Made by a program: the position numbers and the translations under genes. Shown here piece by piece: positions 36,841 to 45,331 of a stretch of DNA of 64,000 nucleotides. Each line of letters starts with the position of its first letter. Position 1 is the stretch's first letter. The stretch comes from Embleya sp045207785 (lineage in GTDB: Bacteria > Actinomycetota > Actinomycetes > Streptomycetales > Streptomycetaceae). The DNA is taken from NCBI RefSeq assembly GCF_045207785.1, contig NZ_CP108777.1, positions 3,038,001 through 3,102,000 on the forward strand, written 5' to 3'. The notes below the pieces were generated by a model, which made no database searches, was not told the DNA's origin, and was given only the letters and a program-made list of their open reading frames with translations.

Positions 36841-37755
36841 ATGCATGCCGATCAACTCAAGCTCTCCTCCCGGAAGTGGATGACCGCGGCGCTCACAGCG
36901 TTCTCGCAGGGCCCCGAGTCGTACGACTTCGCCGTCCATCACGCCGGGATCGCCGCCGAGCACCTTCTCAAAGCGTTCCTGGCGACGCTGCACCCGGCAC
37001 TCATAGTCGAGGCCAGGGACTTCGACTCACTCCTTCACGCCACCGGCCACGGCGCGCACGCGTCCGCACCCGAGAGCCGCGCGAAGACAATCGGCCTCGT
37101 GGAAGCCCATGCACGAGTCCACAAGATCCTGCGCAATCAGATTCCGATCGACCAACGGGCCCTCGCGCCGGTGGCGAACGCACGCAACGGTGTCGCGCAC
37201 AGCGGCATCCACGAGCTCGCCGAGGTCCAGGCCGTCTTCACCACATGCCTGAGGCTGATCGACCCGCTGCTCACAGAACTGGGCATCACCCCGGAGACCT
37301 ACTGGGGCCGATACACGTCGCTGCACGACAGGCTGATCGAGGAACGTGTCAAAGCCGCCCGCGTTCGGCTGGAGGCCCGACTCGCCCGCGCGCGGGCCGC
37401 CTTCGAGCAGCGCTACGGTCAACTGACGTCCAAAGAGCGAGAGATCGTGCTCGCCACGGTCACCGGCCGGCCGCTGCGGTACATGGACCATGACCAGGCG
37501 AGGTCCTGCCCTGCCTGTGGTTCGAAGGGCTGGCTCATGGGCGATACCCGCATCGACGCGACGAACGAGCCCGTCGTGGTGTTCACCCCCTACATCTTCG
37601 CCTGTTCCGCATGCGACCTCGATGTCGAGAGCGAGGAGTTCTGGGAATTGGGAGACCTCAGCGACGAAATCGTCCTCGACGAGTCACCGGAGAATTTCTA
37701 CGCGGACTGGGAACCGGATTTAGACCTCATTCCGAACGAGGACGAGACCGAGTGA
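36841..37755 (+). CDS. HEPN-domain protein with C-terminal zinc ribbon
   Basis: 304 residues. The ATG at 36841 has no ribosome site but sits six bases after a TAGGGT -10 box. The N-terminal helical region (AVHHAGIAAEHLLKAFLA) and RNGVAHSG give a HEPN motif R115-x4-H120, the catalytic signature of HEPN ribonucleases. The C-terminal part has two Cys pairs (CPAC 223-226 and CSAC 255-258), a likely zinc ribbon, and an acidic tail. Predicted role: RNA cleavage in a defence or toxin context. No small antitoxin lies directly beside it. A TTA codon at 37720-37722 would make it bldA-dependent if the host is Streptomyces-like. Confidence 0.7.
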   Translation: MHADQLKLSSRKWMTAALTAFSQGPESYDFAVHHAGIAAEHLLKAFLATLHPALIVEARDFDSLLHATGHGAHASAPESRAKTIGLVEAHARVHKILRNQIPIDQRALAPVANARNGVAHSGIHELAEVQAVFTTCLRLIDPLLTELGITPETYWGRYTSLHDRLIEERVKAARVRLEARLARARAAFEQRYGQLTSKEREIVLATVTGRPLRYMDHDQARSCPACGSKGWLMGDTRIDATNEPVVVFTPYIFACSACDLDVESEEFWELGDLSDEIVLDESPENFYADWEPDLDLIPNEDETE

Positions 37756-38536
37756 ATTGCGCAGGTCCCCAGTGCCGCGAGGACGCGCGCTGTACGGGTC
37801 CGGTGCCGCGGCCCGCGCCGTCACTGACGCCGCGGGCAGATCCCCCGGCACTACACAGCGGTTGCACGGAGCCGGGACGCCGATACACGGTCTGGCAGCT
37901 ACGCCGAAGGACCGGCGGACTCAACGGAGTGTCCCGGTCCCGGCAGTCGACGGGAAAGAACCGCCGCCGGCCCCGAGGCCCGACCGGTGCGGAACGCCGA
38001 CGGCTTCTCGGTGCCTCAACGCCCCAGGCGCGCGGCGACCTTCTCGGGCCGAGTGGTCAAGCCCCGTTTCGACGCCCCGTTCCACACTCGGTGGTCGGTG
38101 TTCTTCGACTGCCTGGACGCTCCCTGGCCGTCTCGGCCGCAGACGCTCGCCAATAGCGTCGGTGGCCGGTACAACCCGACGTTCCGGCTGCCGCGGGCAC
38201 GTATCCGGTTCGACGCCGTCGACGAAGCCGAACCCGGCCCGCAGTCTGTGAGCGATTCTCATGGGCCGCTGAGGGCTGAGCCCGCGAGTGCTCGTGGTCC
38301 GCCCGCGACGACGTCCGAAGCGAAAGCGACGACGGGGTGTTCCTCCCAGACGGCCGGGCCGCTGCCGCTGCCGCTGCCGTTGTCTGTCGTCGACGAGGTC
38401 TGCCAGGGGCGGCGGGCCGGTTCCATGCCGAGGGCGGTCCGCGGGCCCGTCCCGATCGGCGCGCGGGAGAGCCACGACGAACCAGCGTGCGAGGCAACGC
38501 GACACGCGGTTTGCGCCCGGACGGCACACTGTCCAC
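37756..38536. other. Gene-poor stretch
   Basis: About 780 bases. A plus-strand reading near 38040-38230 is moderately protein-like (FDAPFHTRWSVFFDCLDAPW) but lacks a start and recognisable domain. Otherwise nothing supported. A CACACT -10-like box (38525-38530) lies six bases before the next gene. Confidence 0.3.
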
Positions 38537-39202
38537 GTGAACGCCCCTCGTCCTACACCCGAAGCCCACGGCACGGTCCGGCGGATGGCCCTCGACGACG
38601 CGATACCTGTCCATGCCTGGCTGGCCGAGGACTTCGACATCGCCGACCCCAAAGCGATCGCCACGCATGCCGGCGGATCACCCCTCGCGTGGGCCTGGGT
38701 CGTCGACGACGTCCATGGCGACGGGCCGATCGGCGCGCTCCTGGCGGCCCCGCTGAGTCTTCCCGCGGCCTCGCGGCTCGCACCCCGCCGCGTCGTCCAC
38801 GTCAGGGCTGTGGGAGTGCGGGGTGATCGACGCGGGCTCGGGATCGGCTCCGCCTTGATGGCGACGGCCGTCGACGTCCACCGCCGGGCGGGCTACCGGC
38901 TGATGACCGCGTTCATCGCGGCACCGCGCACGGATCTGATCGACCTCTACCGCGACCACTGGAAGTGGACCGTCCTGGACGCGTGCCCGCCGGTCGACGC
39001 GGGACCAGGGGAACCACTCGCGCTCACCGACGAAGTGCCGTCCCCGAGAATCGCCTGCCTCGGCCTTGCCGCGGACGTCGCACTCGGCCCGGACGGCTTC
39101 CTCCACAACGTGTTCACCCCCGACGACCTCGCCTCCGCCGCCCGGTGGCGTCAAAGACCGCCCGAGAACGGACGACCCGGTTCATTCTCTTTCCCAGGCT
39201 GA
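38537..39202 (+). CDS. GNAT-family N-acetyltransferase
   Basis: 221 residues, GTG at 38537, apparently leaderless: CACACT at 38525-38530 followed by six bases. The acetyl-CoA motif is RGDRRGLGIGSALMATAV, fitting the R-x-x-G-x-G/A loop of GNAT enzymes. It is preceded by the strand VVHVRAVGVRG and followed by the GYRLMTAFI strand. The N-terminal part handles the acceptor, which cannot be predicted. The C-terminal 60 residues extend beyond a minimal GNAT fold. It lies between a HEPN gene and an HNH gene but has no obvious operon link. Confidence 0.75.
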   Translation: MNAPRPTPEAHGTVRRMALDDAIPVHAWLAEDFDIADPKAIATHAGGSPLAWAWVVDDVHGDGPIGALLAAPLSLPAASRLAPRRVVHVRAVGVRGDRRGLGIGSALMATAVDVHRRAGYRLMTAFIAAPRTDLIDLYRDHWKWTVLDACPPVDAGPGEPLALTDEVPSPRIACLGLAADVALGPDGFLHNVFTPDDLASAARWRQRPPENGRPGSFSFPG

Positions 39203-39307
39203 CCACCGATCCTGCGGCCGGCCCCGGCCGAGTGCCCGCCTTCGCGGCCGGGTCGTCTCGGCGGCCACTGTCCGAGCACCACATCGCCTCACGAGAACGG
39301 AGAACCC

Positions 39308-40714
39308 GTGGCAGTCGGCAAGCGCTTGCGCTACGAGATATTTCGCCGCGACAACCACACCTGCCGCTACTGCGGCGCCGCTGCCCCGGACGTCCCGCTG
39401 CGCATCGACCACGTCATCCCCGTCGCGCTCGGTGGCACCGACCTCCCCGACAACCTTGTCACCGCCTGTGAGCCGTGCAACAGCGGGAAGACGTCCACCG
39501 CCCCGGGCGCGCCGCTCGTCGCCGACGTCGCCCAGGACGCGCTGCGCTGGTCGGTCGCGATGGAGCAGGCGGTCCGACTTCTCGCGGCGAAGGGAGAAGC
39601 CAGACAGGCGTACCGCGACGCCTTCCATGCGCAGTGGGCCCAGTGGAGGGGCGGCCGCAGCGACGCTCCGCTGCCCAACGACTGGAGGCAGAGCATCGAG
39701 AACTTCCGCCTGTCCGGGCTACCGGCCACCGTTTGGGCGGACATCGTCGACACCGCCATGAGCCGGGACAAGGTGCAGCCCCAGGACAAGTTCCGGTACG
39801 TGTGCGGCATCGCCTGGAAGCAGGTCCACGAACTTCAGGAAATCGCCCGAACCCTCGCGCCGAGGCAGGACCCGGGCGTGGCCGACACGGACGCGTCGAC
39901 GGTGTTGACCATGGAAGACATGGAACTCCACGAGCGCCGAGTGCCGCCCATGGCGTGGTGGAGGGCGTGGCAACTCTCCAGCGGCGATGACCTGCCCGAT
40001 CCGGCCGCACACGAGGTGATGTCCGACCACTGCGACCGGCTCTTCGAGGCGGGGGCCAAGCCCGCAGACGTTGCCGTCGCCGCGGTCATCGCCGGCTGGA
40101 ACCAGACCGGCGAACTCGCCTGGGGACTGCCCGGCCACGACGTACAGCAATCGGCGACACCCATCCCTCGCCAACGGAACGTCGAATGCGAGGCATGCGA
40201 GGAGCACGACCCGGTGGAATGCCTGATCGAGTATCTCGCCGGAGAATGGTCCCGCGCCTGGACCCGAAGCTCCGGCAGCCGCCCGACCCTCGACCAGGAC
40301 GTCGCCTTCCGCAAAGCCGCCTTCGAGATCGTCGAAGTCGACGACACCATCCGCACGGACCACCTCTTCACGGCCGCCGTCAAGGCCGGGCGCAACGAGT
40401 CCACGGACCCGACCCAGGCACTGGCGGAAGTGTGCACCACCGACTCGGAAGCGGTACACGAAAACGCCCAAGTGGAGTGGTACACGCACTGGATCAAAAC
40501 AGCCGCGGATTCGCCTCCCACCGAGGGGCAGCGAGAGGCCCTTCGCAGCCAGGTCAACGCTGCGGTCGTGGCCGGATACCGACCGGAATCGATCGTCCTG
40601 GCCGCCGCCCAAGCAGGATTCGACACCAACACGAACCTCGGCGACTACCTCACCACAGTGGACGAAGTGATACGCCTCCAAGCGCTGCCCGATCCGTTCT
40701 CCACGGACGGCTGA
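39308..40714 (+). CDS. HNH endonuclease with long helical C-terminus
   Basis: 468 residues from the GTG at 39308 (GGAGAA upstream). The first 60 residues are a complete HNH module: CRYCG, DHVIPVALGGTDLPDNL, CEPCNSGK. The two CxxC pairs bind structural zinc and DHV supplies the general base. The remaining 400 residues are helical with no catalytic motif, and probably give target or partner specificity. A CEACEEHDPVEC cluster lies near residue 300. Many actinobacterial islands carry such HNH proteins as defence nucleases or phage-derived enzymes. It may act alone; no methyltransferase partner is adjacent on this strand. Confidence 0.8.
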   Translation: MAVGKRLRYEIFRRDNHTCRYCGAAAPDVPLRIDHVIPVALGGTDLPDNLVTACEPCNSGKTSTAPGAPLVADVAQDALRWSVAMEQAVRLLAAKGEARQAYRDAFHAQWAQWRGGRSDAPLPNDWRQSIENFRLSGLPATVWADIVDTAMSRDKVQPQDKFRYVCGIAWKQVHELQEIARTLAPRQDPGVADTDASTVLTMEDMELHERRVPPMAWWRAWQLSSGDDLPDPAAHEVMSDHCDRLFEAGAKPADVAVAAVIAGWNQTGELAWGLPGHDVQQSATPIPRQRNVECEACEEHDPVECLIEYLAGEWSRAWTRSSGSRPTLDQDVAFRKAAFEIVEVDDTIRTDHLFTAAVKAGRNESTDPTQALAEVCTTDSEAVHENAQVEWYTHWIKTAADSPPTEGQREALRSQVNAAVVAGYRPESIVLAAAQAGFDTNTNLGDYLTTVDEVIRLQALPDPFSTDG

Positions 40715-40940
40715 TCCGCCTGTTTCGCACTGAACCAGCTCGGAGGACACCCCGCATGCCGTGGCTCAAGACCGGAGCCGAAAAACGCAACACCCGAACC
40801 CTGCGATGCGCCAGCGACAGCGCCCCGCTGCCCACTGGGCCCACCCCCGCCGACCGCTCACCGCACTGGCGCAGGACGACAGGCCTTGACCGCCCCGGGG
40901 CCGTTCTGTCGGAACGCCGATACCCGGAGTACCCGGTTCC

Positions 40941-42071
40941 TCATGTCCTCCAGCGCTCCTCGGGGGAACCTGCCCAGGCCCATTGGGCGTCGGGTTCGAC
41001 GGTGACGCCGAAGTCGTATGCGTGCACTTCGGCGTCGTCCTGCCAGGCGATGACCGTGGCGACCTCGTCCCAGAGCCGCCTGGGGCCACCCTGGAGGGCG
41101 TGCCCGGCACCGGGGGTGTCGTCGACCAGGGCCCAGGAGTCCTTGCCGTCGTGAAGCCACCATTTCGCGCCGCCGGCGCTCGTGGCGCGGTGAACGTCGG
41201 GCAACCTCAGAGCGAGCGCCTGGCTGTAGTTGCCGTCCGCGCTCAGCCCGGCGAGGTGCCAGTCCACAGCAGTGCTGTCGTGGTCCGGATGCGCGGTACG
41301 GATCTCCTCGAATACGTCGTGCCCATGGCTGCGTTGCCCGCGCAGGGGCATGAACGCCACGCTCTTGACGAACCGCCCGCTCGCCACGCCGTGCTCGCCG
41401 ACGACCAGGCGCAGCAGGCTCCCGGATCCGAACGGCGGGGAGAACGGCAACACCAACACCGCGCCCGGCGCCGCGTGTTCGATCCAGGCGTGGGGGACGT
41501 GTCGGGTGACGGCGGCGGTGACGTGGACACGATCCCAGGGCCCGTCCACACGGGTGGGCGGGGCACCGTCCTCGCCGTCGCCCGCGATCACCTCGACGGC
41601 GGCCGCCCAGGGGGCCAGACGTGTGCGGGCGGCGTCGGTGAGGGCCCGGTCGATCTCGACCGTGGCCACGCGCCCGCTCGGGCCGACGCGGTGGGCCAGC
41701 AGAGCCGCGGTCCAGCCGGAACCGGTGCCCACCTCCCACACCCGCTGCCCCTGGTGGACATCGAGGGCGGTCAGGAAGTTGACGACGGCGAGACGGTCGC
41801 TGATCGAACTGGTCGCCACCTCGCCGCGCTCGGCGTCCGTGCCGTCGTCGACCTGGGTGACCACCGGCCCGCGCCCACCCACCACCGCCGACCACCCGGC
41901 GGGGTCGGTGCGCCGGTCCACGCGGGTGTAGACGTCGCCGTCGTCGCGCCAGATCACGTTGGGCGCGAACGCCTCGCGCGGCACCGCCTGCATCGCCTCC
42001 CGCACCCATGGGGCGCCGGAGAACGCGCCCGCCGCGTCGAGTTCGCGCATCGCCTCGTGGTGACCGTTCAC
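40941..42071 (-). CDS. PIMT-like SAM-dependent methyltransferase, putative aspartimide-forming RiPP enzyme
   Basis: 376 residues. The GTG at 42071 overlaps the stop of the upstream 40-codon gene (GTGA). The N-terminal helix SGAPWVREAMQAVPREAFAP is typical of protein-L-isoaspartate O-methyltransferases. TSSIS (87-91) is the substrate-loop position. Motif I is VWEVGTGSGWTA (111-122), followed by VATVEIDRALT. The protein is about 150 residues longer than housekeeping PIMT. The C-terminal extension (AVDWHLAGLSADGNYSQAL) is seen in PIMT homologues of natural-product loci. Established: such homologues methylate Asp in graspetide and imiditide precursors, leading to aspartimide. Inference: this enzyme modifies the peptide encoded directly upstream. 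Confidence 0.75.
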   Translation of the reverse strand: MNGHHEAMRELDAAGAFSGAPWVREAMQAVPREAFAPNVIWRDDGDVYTRVDRRTDPAGWSAVVGGRGPVVTQVDDGTDAERGEVATSSISDRLAVVNFLTALDVHQGQRVWEVGTGSGWTAALLAHRVGPSGRVATVEIDRALTDAARTRLAPWAAAVEVIAGDGEDGAPPTRVDGPWDRVHVTAAVTRHVPHAWIEHAAPGAVLVLPFSPPFGSGSLLRLVVGEHGVASGRFVKSVAFMPLRGQRSHGHDVFEEIRTAHPDHDSTAVDWHLAGLSADGNYSQALALRLPDVHRATSAGGAKWWLHDGKDSWALVDDTPGAGHALQGGPRRLWDEVATVIAWQDDAEVHAYDFGVTVEPDAQWAWAGSPEERWRT

Positions 42072-42190
42072 GGCTTCTTGTGCTTGCCGCCGCCGGGCTT
42101 CTGCACGTCCGGGTTCTGCCCGTCCTGGTCCCGGGTCGGCTGCGGTTTGTCGTCCGGCTTCCCGTCGTTCGGCTTCTCGTGCTCACCCAT
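42068..42190 (-). CDS. 40-residue hydrophilic peptide, candidate RiPP precursor
   Basis: ATG at 42190 with AGGGGG (42196-42201) five bases upstream. The TGA (42070-42068) overlaps the methyltransferase GTG by four bases, so the two are translationally coupled. The peptide starts MGEHEKPNDGKPDDKPQP and ends QKPGGGKHKKP. It has no Cys, Ser or aromatic residue and one Thr, and is rich in Lys, Asp, Pro and Gly. Two Asp-Gly pairs (residues 9-10 and 23-24) are the most aspartimide-prone sites known in peptides. This composition fits an imiditide-like linear precursor and does not fit a lanthipeptide or lasso peptide. No protease or exporter is next to it. Confidence 0.65.
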   Translation of the reverse strand: MGEHEKPNDGKPDDKPQPTRDQDGQNPDVQKPGGGKHKKP

Positions 42191-42195
42191 CACGA

Positions 42196-42201
42196 CCCCC
42201 T
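42196..42201 (-). promoter_or_regulatory. Ribosome binding site of the peptide gene
   Basis: AGGGGG on the minus strand, five bases before the ATG at 42190. This strong site sets the start of the 40-codon gene and supports that it is translated. Confidence 0.6.
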
Positions 42202-42964
42202 CGAATACCGACAGTCATCCGAGCATGGCGCGCCGGAACTTCCGAAGCAACACCCCACCGACCACAGCGCCTGTGCCAACGGTCTGTGTTCGCGCGGGTT
42301 GACGTCGCCCGGCCGAACCCTCGGCGAAACGGACACTCTTCCGGGACGCTCGAACGGCTACGGCTTGATCGACGTGGACGTACACGTCGAGATGATCGGC
42401 ACGCCGTGCTCGTCGGCCCGGGAGCCCACGACTTCCCCCAAGTCCGTGGACCATGAGGGTCCGCCGGACCCCGGCGTCGGCGGTGACGGGGACGGTTTCG
42501 GGGATGCCGAACGTGTGGACCAGGCGTTCCGCCAGGACGGACGTCGCTGGACGAGTCCGACTCCCGGGTCGGCCGGGTCGTCGAGGAGGCGGTGATCTCG
42601 GCCTGGGCAATGACCGCGCTGAACGTCGCGGACGGACCGGACTGTTGCTCCACCATCAGCGGAGGCACCGGTTCGCGAGCCGCCATGTGGGGAGGGCGGG
42701 CACCTACCGCGTCGTCGCGACACTGGACGCCGAGGGCCTTTCGACGACCACCTCGGCGAACGTCGCGTCCGGTCCGCACACGACGAGCGACGGCAAGAGC
42801 GCGACAGTCGGCGTGCTGCGCCCCGACCCCCGCCCGCCCGATACCCCGGGCCGCCCGTCATTCCGCGCGACAGACGACAACTGGACGTACCCCAGCCTTT
42901 CCACATGGCGCGACGTTGCGCCCAGGAGCTCGACCATCGGCAGGCAGCGCGCCCTTAGCAGGTC
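42202..42964. other. Gap upstream of the peptide and HEPN genes
   Basis: About 760 bases between two divergent transcription units. Short coding-like pieces occur on the plus strand around 42540-42800 (VVEEAVISAWAMTALNVAD and TYRVVATLDAEGLSTTTS) in different frames, suggesting a decayed gene. No intact gene is supported. Confidence 0.3.
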
Positions 42965-42970
42965 TACGGT
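42965..42970 (+). promoter_or_regulatory. Leaderless -10 box TACGGT
   Basis: TACGGT is followed by exactly six bases and the ATG at 42977. Confidence 0.55.
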
Positions 42971-42976
42971 CGAGAC

Positions 42977-44296
42977 ATGCGCTCCGTTGTGCAGGCTTGG
43001 ATCGACTCCATCTCCCCGGACACCCAAGGGTCCCGGGCGGCTGACACCCCCGCGTTCGAGGAATTGCGTGCCGCCATCGCCCTTGCCGCCCCACCCGAAA
43101 GGCGCGCGGATCTCTACGACGGGCAGGAGTTGCCGTCGCACGACATCCTCCTGAAGGTCATCGGCCTGTCGGAAGTGGCCACTCTGGCTGCGTCGGGGGC
43201 GGCCGTGCCCGTCGACGCGATCGCCGCCGATCTTGAGCACCTCTGCGCGGCTCCCACGCCCCAGGCACAGGATTGGATCCTCCTCGACGCGGACCTGCCG
43301 GCCGGAACGGACGTGCCGATCGGCCCCTACACGCTGCGGACACTCACCGTCGAACAGCTGCGCCGTGCGCATCCGCTGCCGTCCCTGCGTTCTCGCACAC
43401 TGAACCCCGGAGAGTTGGGCGGATCCGCGTTTCTGGTCCTCCCTCGTCCCGATCGTCGCCTGGCGCGCGGGGGGTTGAGGTTGTCCTTCGACATCCGGCC
43501 GGTGCTCGAGCACGTCAAAGCGCTCGCCCCGCTGATGTTGTGGCGCGACGAACCCCTACACGCAGAGGCCATCTTCCACGTCGAACCCCGCCGATGCGTC
43601 CGCACCAACATGTTCGTGAACACCTACAACACGAGCATCAGGACCGACCACGAAGGCAACGAGGTCGGCGAAGCTCACGAGCGCGGCTATTTCAACGTCC
43701 GGGACACCGAAATCGCAGAATTCACGGCCTTCTGCGCACGCGTGTGGGACATGGTGGACGCTGTCGCGCCGGAAGACGCACAGACCACCGACGTCAAAGG
43801 GCGCAAGCGGCGATTCCGCAGGGCAATGGACCACTTGGTCCTCGCCACGGCCGGAACCCACGGCCCCGGACACGTCGACCCTCACGAGGCCGACGAACTG
43901 CTGCTGCGCTGCGTCATTGGCCTGGAGGCCATCCTCACCGGCGGCCAACAGATGAATTCACGTCCGATGAAGAACAACGGAAAGGCCCTGTGGCTCGGCG
44001 CCGCGGCCCAAAACACCACCGAGGCGACGTTCGACAAGGTCTACGGACTCCGCTGCAAGTACGCACACGGCGACGACGTCGTCGGCCTCGACGAGACCGC
44101 CGTCCTGGAAGCACGAACCCTTCTACGGGACACCATCCTGCGCTGGCTCGTGACCTCCCACGCTCTCGGCAGCGACATCGTGCCGCGACTACCCACGACG
44201 ATGACCCCGGGCCCGGACCGCACAACGTTCGTCGAGACCCCTTTGCGGAACTTCTTCAATGCGACACCTCCCGCGCGACGGCCCTCGGACGCTTGA
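42977..44296 (+). CDS. Apea-like HEPN-domain protein
   Basis: 439 residues; leaderless ATG at 42977. The N-terminal 180 residues contain a predicted alpha/beta domain I do not recognise. The C-terminal part has the Apea-type HEPN pattern: a conserved helix (DELLLRCVIGLEAILTGG) and VYGLRCKYAHGDD, which gives R359-x4-H364. Apea-like HEPN domains are predicted ribonucleases or RNA-binding modules of defence systems. It may form a functional group with the next HEPN-like gene at 44456, 160 bases downstream. That gene has its own promoter-like box, so they may not be co-transcribed. Confidence 0.65.
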   Translation: MRSVVQAWIDSISPDTQGSRAADTPAFEELRAAIALAAPPERRADLYDGQELPSHDILLKVIGLSEVATLAASGAAVPVDAIAADLEHLCAAPTPQAQDWILLDADLPAGTDVPIGPYTLRTLTVEQLRRAHPLPSLRSRTLNPGELGGSAFLVLPRPDRRLARGGLRLSFDIRPVLEHVKALAPLMLWRDEPLHAEAIFHVEPRRCVRTNMFVNTYNTSIRTDHEGNEVGEAHERGYFNVRDTEIAEFTAFCARVWDMVDAVAPEDAQTTDVKGRKRRFRRAMDHLVLATAGTHGPGHVDPHEADELLLRCVIGLEAILTGGQQMNSRPMKNNGKALWLGAAAQNTTEATFDKVYGLRCKYAHGDDVVGLDETAVLEARTLLRDTILRWLVTSHALGSDIVPRLPTTMTPGPDRTTFVETPLRNFFNATPPARRPSDA

Positions 44297-44439
44297 CGTG
44301 CGTCATGGTGCGCCGTAGGCGTCGCCACACCGACCCGGCGCGGCATCGTGAGTTCCGGACGACGACACGCCCGGTGACCGTTTCCGGGCCGAGTACGCAC
44401 AGCACCGGTATTCGGATGCGCGCGCCCGCCGTCGTGGCC

Positions 44440-44445
44440 TAGCGT
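44440..44445 (+). promoter_or_regulatory. Candidate -10 box TAGCGT
   Basis: TAGCGT lies ten bases before the ATG at 44456, implying a leader of only a few bases. Confidence 0.4.
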
Positions 44446-44455
44446 GGCATCCGCG

Positions 44456-45298
44456 ATGACGACAACTAAGCCCGACAACGAGGGCAAGTTCGCTTTCCTG
44501 AAACCACTGTTCGACGCGGTCGCCGCCCACCACGGCCCCCACGCCTACACTCCGCTCCCCGAGCCGGCCCCGCGCTCCAGCCTCGCGACCGACGACCGGC
44601 CCCTGGGCGGCTGGACGGCGAGCACGTTGATCCGCAACTCCTTCGCTGCGGGCCTGTCCCACGTGGACGCCCTCGCCCGGCAGATCACCGTGGCCCGCGT
44701 GATCGACCCCCACAGTCCGTGGACGCTCCTGCGCGGCGCGTTGGAGAACTTCGCCACCTCGACCTGGCTCCTCGCCGGCACGGGCCGCGACGAACGCCGC
44801 ACCCGCGCCCTGGCATCGTGGGCCCAGGACATGCACAACCGCGGCCAGTACGAGGACGACACCGGCCACACCCCCACCGGCCCCAACGCCAGGACGGGCA
44901 CACAGCGACGCGACGAAATCCACGCCCTCGCCACCACACTGGGCCTCTCACCGTTGCCGCGCCCCGAGGTCAGGAAGATCATCGAATCCGCCGCCTCCGA
45001 GACCGGCCTCGACCCCGCAGCGGTGCGCGCGGCCTGGCGTGTGGGCTCCGGATTCGCCCACGGCCGCCACTGGCCCCTCGTACGCGTCGGAGCCCCCGTC
45101 GGCGCGATCGCCAACAACAACGGCCACATGGTCGCCCTGGTCCTCGACGAGGAACACCTCGCCAACCTGACAAACCCCGTCCTGACCCTGCTGAACCACA
45201 CCCGCATGCGCTACACCGTGCGCGCCACCAGACGACGAAACGAACCCGATCCTTCGATCGCGCGAAGGACGTCCCGGTGCGTTGGCGGTGAGCGCTAG
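44456..45298 (+). CDS. HEPN-like helical protein
   Basis: 280 residues from the ATG at 44456; an in-frame GTG four codons earlier would lie inside the -10 box. All-helical prediction: LRGALENFATSTWLLAG in the middle and WRVGSGFAHGRHWPL near residue 195-207, with R195-x6-H202 matching the permissive HEPN Rx4-6H pattern. C-terminal tail is basic and disordered. No metal-binding Cys. It precedes the ABC-3C operon by 33 bases, so it could be an accessory ribonuclease or regulator for that system, although a separate TAGGCT box (45296-45301) lies in the gap. Confidence 0.55.
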   Translation: MTTTKPDNEGKFAFLKPLFDAVAAHHGPHAYTPLPEPAPRSSLATDDRPLGGWTASTLIRNSFAAGLSHVDALARQITVARVIDPHSPWTLLRGALENFATSTWLLAGTGRDERRTRALASWAQDMHNRGQYEDDTGHTPTGPNARTGTQRRDEIHALATTLGLSPLPRPEVRKIIESAASETGLDPAAVRAAWRVGSGFAHGRHWPLVRVGAPVGAIANNNGHMVALVLDEEHLANLTNPVLTLLNHTRMRYTVRATRRRNEPDPSIARRTSRCVGGER

Positions 45299-45301
45299 GC
45301 T
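45296..45301 (+). promoter_or_regulatory. Candidate -10 box of the ABC-3C operon (TAGGCT)
   Basis: TAGGCT at the end of the preceding gene, about 30 bases before the GTG at 45332, leaving room for the AAGGGGGG ribosome site (45316-45323). Confidence 0.4.
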
Positions 45302-45331
45302 TGCGGCCGAGCGGCAAGGGGGGCGGCGCTT

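Noticed and set aside
40756..41154. Plus-strand open frame with a good GGAGGA site at 40742-40747
   Set aside because: The product looks random after about 40 residues and its 3' half overlaps the end of the methyltransferase gene on the other strand. It could be a short frameshifted gene, but support is weak.
40941..42071. Housekeeping protein-repair PIMT
   Set aside because: The protein is about 150 residues longer than repair PIMT and is coupled to a peptide gene. The repair enzyme also shares motif I, so that role is less likely but not excluded.
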